Positions 1-5,207 of a stretch of 7,127 nt of DNA are shown one piece after another. This stretch comes from Firmicutes bacterium UBA3906 (GTDB lineage Bacteria > Bacillota > Clostridia > Caldicoprobacterales > DTU083): the NCBI GenBank assembly GCA_002391555.1, contig DGFG01000036.1, positions 4,221-11,347 of the forward strand, given 5' to 3'. The notes below the pieces were generated by a model that did not search any database, had not been told where the DNA came from, and saw only the letters and a list, made by a program, of their open reading frames with translations. The translations under genes were made by a program, and so were the position numbers. Position 1 is the stretch's first letter, and each line of letters starts with the position of its first letter.

Positions 1-551
1 AGCCTGCCTGCTAGGTTGTTTATATGAAATACATCTCCTATCTCTAGCCTGTGTAGGTCAGTAAAAAGCTTGGCCTTTGGCAGTCCCCTATGGGCTGTCA
101 AAACCGCATGGGTATAGGCTCCCCCTACGGGTAGAGAGGTCCCCTCCATATGGCCTACCCCTTTTTGCAAAACTTCCTCAGAGCTACCTGCGTACAAGGG
201 GGCACTAAGGCCTATCTTTGGTATTTGGATAGAGCCTATCTGTTCATTTAGCTCAAGCATCCTAGCATATTCCCGAACACCTGCCTCCTTTTTTTCCTTT
301 AGGTATGGGTCCTCTAGCTTGTCTACATCAAACCTACCTGATAGGAGGTCATTATAGGCATGGGCCAGGTTCAAAAGCTCAGCGACCCTGTCCTGCTCCA
401 TAGTTTCTAGCTCTTTTTCAAAGCCCTCCATACTCTTATTAGCAGCCCTATTATAGATAAGGTTTGACACTATTGGGTAGGCTAAAAGGCCTAAGCCTAA
501 TAGAAAAATCATTATTATAGTTAGGGTTTTTACCCTTTTATTTAACTTCAT
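1..551 (-). CDS. Class C (pilin-polymerising) sortase, C-terminus cut by window edge
   Basis: This is a membrane-anchored transpeptidase that cleaves pilin sorting signals and joins pilin subunits covalently on the outer face of the membrane. The first 183 codons are present. Residues 7-27 form an N-terminal membrane anchor. DPY at 81-83 matches the active-site 'lid' (Asp-Pro-aromatic) typical of class C sortases. The sortase core begins near 105 (IGSIQIPKIG) and continues through GVGHMEGTSLPVGG and LTAHRGLPKAKLFTDL, with the catalytic His at 154. The catalytic Cys (TLxTC) and Arg, and the usual C-terminal membrane segment, lie beyond the left edge and cannot be checked. The ATG at 551-549 is supported by AGGAGG at 558-563, seven nt upstream. 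It follows the pilin by 97 nt with no terminator, so it is very likely co-transcribed and uses that pilin as substrate. Class C assignment is firm; the specific name is not. Confidence 0.93.
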   Translation of the reverse strand, partial: MKLNKRVKTLTIIMIFLLGLGLLAYPIVSNLIYNRAANKSMEGFEKELETMEQDRVAELLNLAHAYNDLLSGRFDVDKLEDPYLKEKKEAGVREYARMLELNEQIGSIQIPKIGLSAPLYAGSSEEVLQKGVGHMEGTSLPVGGAYTHAVLTAHRGLPKAKLFTDLHRLEIGDVFHINNLAGR

Positions 552-596
552 AGCAAACCTCCTGCTACTTATCCTCTTGTTTATTAGTTCTAAAGG

Positions 597-625
597 CTTA
601 AGGGCAGGCTGGGCCCGCCCCTAAG
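597..625 (-). promoter_or_regulatory. Stem-loop between pilin and sortase genes
   Basis: In the minus-strand transcript the arms CUUAGGGGCGGG and CCUGCCCUUAAG form a continuous 12-bp stem. Two G-U wobbles interrupt otherwise Watson-Crick pairing, and the loop is CCCAG. The wobbles appear as A/C mismatches on the plus strand, so the fold is more stable in the RNA of this strand. No T-run follows (CCTTTAGAAC), so it is not a classical terminator. By inference it could stabilise the 3' end of a processed pilin transcript or partly attenuate read-through, giving much pilin and little sortase. Confidence 0.6.
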
Positions 626-648
626 TCTAAAGCTTAAGATTTTGTTTT

Positions 649-2136
649 TTAAGACCTTCCCTTTTTCCTCAATACTAGGACTGCGGCCCCCATTAGACCA
701 AGGCCTGTTACTGAAAATACTAGGCTGCCAATACCACCTGTCTGAGGGATCCTGGGCTTTTTAACGTTTACAACCTTTATTAGTTTTGTCTCACAGTCAT
801 AGCTGTCTTGCTTTACCTCAAATTTTAGATCCTTCATCTTTATATAGCCTTCAGGAGTCTTTATCTCCTCAAGCCAGTATTCAAAGGCTTGGCCCTTGTC
901 CCCATAGGCTAGACCCCTTACCTCGAACTTGCCCTGGTCATCAAGCCTTAAAATAGTAGCCTCATTAATGTCTTGGATCCAGCTTATCCTGCCCTTTTCA
1001 TCTTGCTTCATATAGAGGAAGCCGCCTTCTACCTGCTTTTTGACTACAAACTCTGCATCCTTTAGCAAGGGATTATACTTGTTATCTGCAGCGTCAACCT
1101 TTATGAACTTTCTGCCTCCGGTATGAACCTTGGGCCTTTTTGGCTTTGGAACATCTGTCTCTTTTTCCTTGGTAAATTTATGCTTGTAGTTAATCTTTGC
1201 ATTATTTTCTATTTCTGTGCCCATTTCGGCAGTATTATTTATCCTGGCATTAAATCTAATCTCAAGATACTTTCTAGCTCCATCTGCAGGCCTTCCCTTG
1301 GCGAGCTTTGCTAGACCTGCCTCTGTAAAGGCTAAGGTAAAGCCTCCACCTGCAGCTCCGATCTCTGACTCACTGACCGTGTAGTCATCATCTAAGGCAA
1401 GGGCGACTCCATTGTAGCTAACAGATATATCTCCCATATAGTCTAGCCTCTTGTCTAGCTCTTCTTTTATCTCAAATTTGCTATAGTTCTCAAAGCCGAC
1501 TGGGACTGTTGGGTAGATAAAGTAGCTAAACTCCTCTCCTATATCAAAGCCAGCATAGTCATTGTCCTTTTCCCTTACATCCTTATCAATCTCAGGCTTG
1601 TCAACAAGGATGTTTTTAGGATAGATATGTATACAGGTCAGCCTGTTCCCATCATCATCTAGGGCAGGTATATCTAAAATAGTAGGAACACCTAGCTGTT
1701 CTACAAAGGTATCTGGTTGCTTGGTCTCCCTGATATAGTAGCGGCCATCGGTCAAGTTAATTGTCCCACCTGCGTGAATATCTCCTACTTTGCTAAACTC
1801 CTTGTTTAGTTGCCCGTCACTTTTGTCCTTTAAACTCTCTAAAGTAGTGTCCGCCTTTACCTTCCATATGGTAAAGATAACCTCTGGTCCTGCATACTCA
1901 TAGGCATTGTTGCCTAGGTCCTTGATTGTGTTTGCATCTAGCTGACTACCATCATGGTCACGTAGGGTAAAACCACCAGTACCGACAATCTTGTGGATAG
2001 TGACAGGTGTCTCAGGCTCTGGCGGCCAAGGAGGCCAACACATAATGCCAGCATCCTCTGCGTAAATGTTAACTGCTCCTATAAATAGAAGCACTAAAGT
2101 TAGTAAGAAACCTACAGTTTTTTTGAGCCTTTTCAT
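649..2136 (-). CDS. LPXTG-anchored major pilin with isopeptide domains
   Basis: This is the shaft subunit of a sortase-assembled pilus, exported and covalently polymerised. It has 495 residues. A signal peptide spans 1-26, with predicted cleavage after IYA. Domain 1 (about 45-175) starts with VTIHK (K49), has an E-box-like motif YYIRETKQP (E137) and ends in the pilin motif IYPKN (171-175; K174 is the likely cross-linking lysine). Domain 2 (about 180-320) resembles the fimbrial isopeptide-formation D2 domain, with candidates K185 and N311/N312. Domain 3 (about 338-458) starts GGRKFIKVD (K346), has the E-box YWLEEIKTPEGY (E424) and ends near N457. The sorting signal is IPQTG (463-467), then a hydrophobic segment and the tail RKKGRS. 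The ATG is preceded by GGGGGAG at 2143-2149, six nt away. The gene is the first of its unit, since a terminator lies upstream, and the sortase follows. Cysteines at 33, 168 and 448 and a Trp/Pro-rich mature N-terminus are unusual. Isopeptide pairs are inferred from motif positions. Confidence 0.94.
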   Translation of the reverse strand: MKRLKKTVGFLLTLVLLFIGAVNIYAEDAGIMCWPPWPPEPETPVTIHKIVGTGGFTLRDHDGSQLDANTIKDLGNNAYEYAGPEVIFTIWKVKADTTLESLKDKSDGQLNKEFSKVGDIHAGGTINLTDGRYYIRETKQPDTFVEQLGVPTILDIPALDDDGNRLTCIHIYPKNILVDKPEIDKDVREKDNDYAGFDIGEEFSYFIYPTVPVGFENYSKFEIKEELDKRLDYMGDISVSYNGVALALDDDYTVSESEIGAAGGGFTLAFTEAGLAKLAKGRPADGARKYLEIRFNARINNTAEMGTEIENNAKINYKHKFTKEKETDVPKPKRPKVHTGGRKFIKVDAADNKYNPLLKDAEFVVKKQVEGGFLYMKQDEKGRISWIQDINEATILRLDDQGKFEVRGLAYGDKGQAFEYWLEEIKTPEGYIKMKDLKFEVKQDSYDCETKLIKVVNVKKPRIPQTGGIGSLVFSVTGLGLMGAAVLVLRKKGRS

Positions 2137-2144
2137 TTTTAACT

Positions 2145-2203
2145 CCCCCTTTTTCTATTTATCTAGTCCTTATCCCATCCCTTAAGCACTGCTAAAGGAG
2201 GTG
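2145..2203 (-). promoter_or_regulatory. Pilin mRNA leader with anti-Shine-Dalgarno sequence (candidate translational switch)
   Basis: The leader contains CACCUCCUUU (2203-2194), the same ten bases as the conserved 3' end of 16S rRNA. The segment CCUCCUUU can pair without interruption with AAAGGGGG (2152-2145), the core of the pilin Shine-Dalgarno site, through 7 Watson-Crick pairs and one U-G pair. The same CCUUU is also one arm of a local hairpin, CCUUUAGC-AGU-GCUUAAGG (2198-2180), with one U-U mismatch. The two folds are mutually exclusive. This is what a translational on/off leader would look like, but no known riboswitch class is recognisable. The pairings are seen in the sequence; the regulatory role is inference. 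Confidence 0.5.
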
Positions 2204-2213
2204 GACAAAGTCT

Positions 2214-2242
2214 ATATGAATATCGATATTCAGGGGGGACAA
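2214..2242 (-). promoter_or_regulatory. Possible pilin promoter overlapped by a perfect 16-bp palindrome
   Basis: A promoter is needed here because a terminator lies just upstream (2264-2294). The best match is TTGTCC (2242-2237) and TCATAT (2219-2214) with a 17-nt spacer, a weak fit at -10. The perfect palindrome TGAATATCGATATTCA (2217-2232) fills the spacer and overlaps the -10, the usual place for a repressor operator. TTGTCC occurs again 34 nt downstream (2208-2203). The palindrome is certain; the promoter boxes and any bound regulator are inferred. Confidence 0.4.
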
Positions 2243-2263
2243 GATTTATGACATTAAGGGAAC

Positions 2264-2294
2264 AAAAAAACACCAATCATTTTCACGATTGGTG
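2264..2294 (-). terminator. Rho-independent terminator after the CE2-like esterase gene
   Basis: On the minus strand CACCAATC (2294-2287) and GATTGGTG (2278-2271) form a perfect 8-bp stem with an 8-nt loop, directly followed by seven T residues (2270-2264). It lies 38 nt past the esterase stop codon and ends that transcript, making the pilin-sortase unit separate. Confidence 0.9.
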
Positions 2295-2332
2295 CTGGTC
2301 TTTCTTTGTATATGACCTCTGTAGCCAAGCTA

Positions 2333-3454
2333 TTATAGTATTTTCTTTATATAGTCAGCTAGGATACTCGCTGCCCTTTCATGGTCTAGCCTGCCAGGAT
2401 GCATTATTGCTCCTATTGTTTCCTCTGTAGTAGTTGGTAGCTTAAAATAGGCCACCCTGTCATCACCGCTTTTGATCTTGTAGCTATTTACAGCCTGGTC
2501 TATGGCCTCTGTTAGGCTTGCTCCACCCATGCCATAGGTCCAGATAATATAGGCCCCTTTGTTGTATTTTCTTAGCTTGTATAAAAAGTCCTCTACTGCC
2601 TGCATAAAGGCCTCTAGACTTTCCCTTTCAAAGGTCCCATCTGGGTTTAGCTTTTGCTTGTAAACCTTGCCGGTCTCTGGGTCCGTCCAGCCTGGGTTTG
2701 TAAAGGCTGTTTGGTCATTGGTCCCTAGATTTACAACCACAATATCAGCTTGCCAGCTATCAAAATCATAGTCTTCAAAGGCTCCAAGCCTCTTGTTTTT
2801 TTCGCCTACTAGGACTCCACATACCTTTTCATAATGGGCAGGTAGCTTTGAATTAGGATTGTTGTCCCAGCCGGTTAGGACTCCAAAACCACTTTGGGAT
2901 ACTACTCTATAGTCAGCATTTAAAGCATCTGCAGTCAGCTTGGTATAGTTATGTATTGAGCTAAACCACATGGAGATCCAGTCTCTTTCCTCCTGTGCTC
3001 CAATGGCACCCTCGCCAGAGCTGATACTGTCACCTACAAATTCAATTTTTAAAGGCTTGTCCTCGACGGGGTAAAAGTCACCATCAGTCTTTACTCTATG
3101 TATTATTAAGCTATGGTCAGGGTCACCGCCCATGGCCTGGGTATCCTTGTAGATCCTTATGTTTTTGACTGTCTCCTTGGACATACCCCTAAAGAGGCAG
3201 AGCCAATAACGTCCCTTTACCAGCATGAGCCTACTAATGGGGACTGAGTTTATGCTAATAACAAGCCAGGGTTCATGGGCACTGTAGTCTGACTCAACCT
3301 CTAGCCACAGCTCTGACCCACTTATATTTAGCTCTATACCACTGCCAGTCCAAAAAAGGGCCAGGGGCGACAAGCGGCTACTTGTCCTACCGTGTACCTT
3401 TAGGTTTTCTATATCCTTGATGTCTATTACTTTTAAGTCCTGATTTTTCTCCAC
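2333..3454 (-). CDS. SGNH-fold esterase, carbohydrate esterase family 2 (CE2)-like
   Basis: Probable O-deacetylase acting on sugars or other acetylated small substrates. It has 373 residues. The N-terminal part (about 20-125; motifs GR at 22-23 and FWTGSGIELN at 34-43) resembles the jelly-roll domain of CE2 enzymes. The SGNH hydrolase domain follows: block I FVGDSISSGEG (nucleophile S143), block II around SQSGFG (G189), block III NLGTNDQT (N246) and block V MHPGR (H352). The position three before the His, usually Asp in SGNH enzymes, is Ala349; loss of that Asp fits the Ser-His dyad reported for some CE2 members. No signal peptide or membrane segment is visible, so it should act in the cytosol, unlike most CE2 enzymes. 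Start is GTG, with AGGAG at 3463-3467 eight nt upstream. It follows the ECF gene by 87 nt; a weak TATATT box at 3504-3509 could give it its own promoter. A strong terminator follows. The natural substrate is unknown. Confidence 0.85.
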   Translation of the reverse strand: MEKNQDLKVIDIKDIENLKVHGRTSSRLSPLALFWTGSGIELNISGSELWLEVESDYSAHEPWLVISINSVPISRLMLVKGRYWLCLFRGMSKETVKNIRIYKDTQAMGGDPDHSLIIHRVKTDGDFYPVEDKPLKIEFVGDSISSGEGAIGAQEERDWISMWFSSIHNYTKLTADALNADYRVVSQSGFGVLTGWDNNPNSKLPAHYEKVCGVLVGEKNKRLGAFEDYDFDSWQADIVVVNLGTNDQTAFTNPGWTDPETGKVYKQKLNPDGTFERESLEAFMQAVEDFLYKLRKYNKGAYIIWTYGMGGASLTEAIDQAVNSYKIKSGDDRVAYFKLPTTTEETIGAIMHPGRLDHERAASILADYIKKIL

Positions 3455-3541
3455 TTTTCTTACTCCTGTTCTAAACTATTACTTTTTACACTTTTCCTAT
3501 ATAAATATAGCCAGCTAAAATAGGCCGCTAAATAAAATTTT

Positions 3542-4321
3542 CTATAACCTATAGTTTACCCTTTCTAGAGCCCTTGATATGGGTATATAGAGGGCAACAG
3601 CTACCACTATGGAAAAGGTCCCGTTTATAAGTGTGGCAGGTAGACTAACTGCTGAGGCTAGTACTGCTGGATAAAAGTTAGAACCAACCAGCATTAGTGT
3701 TAGTACTCCAAAGGCAAACTCCCCTAATAAATTAAAGGCTATACCTGCAACTGCACCTAATATGGCATACTGAATCTTTACTGGGTATTTTTTAGAAAGA
3801 CCGGCTGCTACTAATAAGCCTGCCCCTAAGACTAGGGAAAATATATAGAGGGCAGGGTTTATAACTAGGGACTTTTCTACGCCCTTAATTAAAATTTCAT
3901 TGCCCCTTGCAAATGATGTAATCATAAGGCCTATACCTATTACAATGAAAAAAGCTGCAGCTATTATGATCCAGCCTATAGGTGACCTAGCCTTATCTTT
4001 TTTATGTTTTTTAAATATCCAGCCTGTTACAAGGCCTATACCCAGCTTTAAGATCAGGGTTTTTGGTACGCTTGCCCCATAGCCATTTAAGGCATCAAAA
4101 AGGCCCATACCAATAGAACCTGATATACCACCGATAAAGCCATTAAATAAAAGAGCTGCTAGTATAACAAACATATTGCCCATATGTAAAAAAGGATTGC
4201 CTACAGGTGATGGAATGGGGATCCTTACATATAAGGCTATATAACAAATAGCAGAAAATAGGCCGATCAATACAAGCGTACGGGTAGAGTAGGTCCTAAG
4301 ACTAGCTTTACCTTCATTCAT
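3542..4321 (-). CDS. ECF-type transporter substrate-binding (S) component
   Basis: Integral membrane protein that binds a vitamin or related micronutrient and works with a shared EcfT-EcfA energising module, not encoded here. From the start chosen it has 259 residues. The hallmark GNPFLHMGNMFVILAALLF lies at 41-59, followed by the Gly-rich FNGFIGGISGSIGMGLFDAL, as in the DUF1393/ECF-ribofla_trS-type S components. The C-terminal part (about 183-250) has the usual last helices, including NLLGEF and SLPATLINGTFSI. Between them, about residues 111-180 carry two extra hydrophobic segments (about 115-136 and 157-176), so the protein is well above the usual size of about 170-200 residues. An in-frame ATG exists 15 nt upstream (4336), but the ATG at 4321-4319 is preceded by GGAGG (4330-4334) at eight nt, and the upstream ATG would overlap that site. 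No riboswitch is visible that would reveal the substrate, so none is named. Confidence 0.87.
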   Translation of the reverse strand: MNEGKASLRTYSTRTLVLIGLFSAICYIALYVRIPIPSPVGNPFLHMGNMFVILAALLFNGFIGGISGSIGMGLFDALNGYGASVPKTLILKLGIGLVTGWIFKKHKKDKARSPIGWIIIAAAFFIVIGIGLMITSFARGNEILIKGVEKSLVINPALYIFSLVLGAGLLVAAGLSKKYPVKIQYAILGAVAGIAFNLLGEFAFGVLTLMLVGSNFYPAVLASAVSLPATLINGTFSIVVAVALYIPISRALERVNYRL

Positions 4322-4362
4322 ATTAATAACCTCCATACAATTAATAGCTAAATTGCAGGTTT

Positions 4363-4371
4363 ATTATATCA
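4363..4371 (-). promoter_or_regulatory. Extended -10 promoter for the ECF S component
   Basis: The minus strand reads TGATATAAT, a perfect TATAAT with the extended TGn element. No good -35 is seen 16-18 nt upstream, which extended -10 promoters can do without. Transcription would start near 4356, giving a leader of about 35 nt. It lies in the 105-nt gap after the HD-GYP gene, where no terminator is visible, so read-through from that gene is also possible. Confidence 0.6.
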
Positions 4372-4426
4372 CAGCTTTCTACTTATTACTGTATGAATTT
4401 GCCTTATACATGCCTTTGTAGGAACC

Positions 4427-5089
4427 TTAAATAACTCCTTCTTCCTTGAGTATAGCAATAAGGGCCTCTACCACTAAGGGATCAAAGTGTCTACCACTAC
4501 AGGAGATTAGCTCATCGATTGCCTCTTGTGGAGATTTGGCCTTCTTGTAGGCCCTCTCTGAGATCATTGCATCATAGGCATCTGAGACAGCAATTATCCT
4601 AGCCTCTAAGAGAATCTGATCTCCTTTAAGGCCCTTAGGATAGCCAGAGCCATCTAGCCTCTCGTGGTGCTGTATTATAATATCAGAAACGTTTTCACAA
4701 TATGTGTTCTGTACCAGCTGAACCCCGTAAATAGAGTGTTGTTTTATAAGCTCATATTCTTCTTTGCTTATGGGGGTTACTTTTTTTAAGATACATTCAT
4801 GTATATTTAGCTTTCCTATATCATGGAAAAGAGCTGCAAATGCAATGTTTTCGGCCATATCCTTTGAAAGTTCTAGCTTATTAGCTATTTTCAGGGCATA
4901 GGCAGAAACCCTTTGGTTATGTAGGTAGGTCTCACTGTCCTTTTTCTTGGCTTTTTTGAGCAAACTGAATAATCCGCTAACAGGGTAGTCTGTTACATCC
5001 CTTTCATCAAGCAATCTATGTAGCATTATCTTTGCCCCGTAGTCATTTCCTAAAAGATCGAGTTCCTCTGAGTACTGTCTATACCACAC
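4427..5089 (-). CDS. Stand-alone HD-GYP domain protein (probable c-di-GMP phosphodiesterase)
   Basis: Cytosolic metal-dependent phosphohydrolase, expected to degrade cyclic di-GMP to pGpG or GMP. It has 220 residues, almost all HD-GYP domain from about 50 to 215. Family motifs are intact: YLHNQR (H57), the HD pair in LFHDIGKLNI (H89, D90, K93), H118, HHERLDGSGYPKGL (H141, H142, GYP at 149-151), ARIIAVSDAYDAM (D170) and GRHFDPLVVEA. There is no receiver, PAS, GGDEF or membrane domain; the first 45 residues match nothing I recognise. The GTG start (5089-5087) is supported by GGAGG at 5096-5100, six nt upstream. It sits between the MutS-like ATPase and the ECF gene, neither an obvious partner. 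Domain assignment is very secure. Activity on c-di-GMP is inferred, as some HD-GYP proteins act on other nucleotides or are inactive. Confidence 0.92.
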   Translation of the reverse strand: MWYRQYSEELDLLGNDYGAKIMLHRLLDERDVTDYPVSGLFSLLKKAKKKDSETYLHNQRVSAYALKIANKLELSKDMAENIAFAALFHDIGKLNIHECILKKVTPISKEEYELIKQHSIYGVQLVQNTYCENVSDIIIQHHERLDGSGYPKGLKGDQILLEARIIAVSDAYDAMISERAYKKAKSPQEAIDELISCSGRHFDPLVVEALIAILKEEGVI

Positions 5090-5135
5090 AGTTTACCTCC
5101 ATAGGTGTTTGTAGTAGCCATGCTGTCATTGGTAA

Positions 5136-5182
5136 AATGCATGGTCATTATAATAACTCAAAAAAACATAATGAATTGCATT
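5136..5182. promoter_or_regulatory. Interrupted inverted repeat enclosing a -10 box for the HD-GYP gene
   Basis: AATGCA (5136-5141) and TCATTAT (5145-5151) are matched by ATAATGA (5168-5174) and TGCATT (5177-5182), giving 13 bp in two blocks around a 16-nt centre that includes A7. On the minus strand a perfect TATAAT (5152-5147) lies in one arm and would start a leader of about 50 nt to the HD-GYP GTG. The best -35 (TTCATT at 17 nt) is poor. It could be an operator or a transcript hairpin. It is not a terminator, as no T-run follows the stem on either strand. Confidence 0.4.
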
Positions 5183-5207
5183 CCTAGTACTTATTATACT
5201 TCTTTTT

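Noticed and set aside
1123..1314. Plus-strand open frame of 63 codons inside the pilin gene
   Set aside because: It lies wholly antisense to a clearly coding pilin region, has no good ribosome binding site and shows no recognisable domain.
2028..2059. C33 of the pilin as a lipoprotein cysteine
   Set aside because: It lies well past the hydrophobic core of the signal peptide, the residues before it (AGIM) do not fit a lipobox, and a good signal peptidase I site is present after residue 26.
2137..2263. Cyclic di-GMP riboswitch in the pilin leader
   Set aside because: The leader is only about 70 nt and lacks the conserved GEMM core sequences; the visible pairings do not match that fold.
3900..4082. 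Plus-strand open frame of 60 codons inside the ECF S component gene
   Set aside because: It is antisense to conserved membrane-protein coding sequence, with no SD and no family features.
4390..4410. Hairpin TGTAT...ATACA after the HD-GYP gene as a terminator
   Set aside because: The stem has only five AT-rich pairs and no T-run follows on the minus strand.
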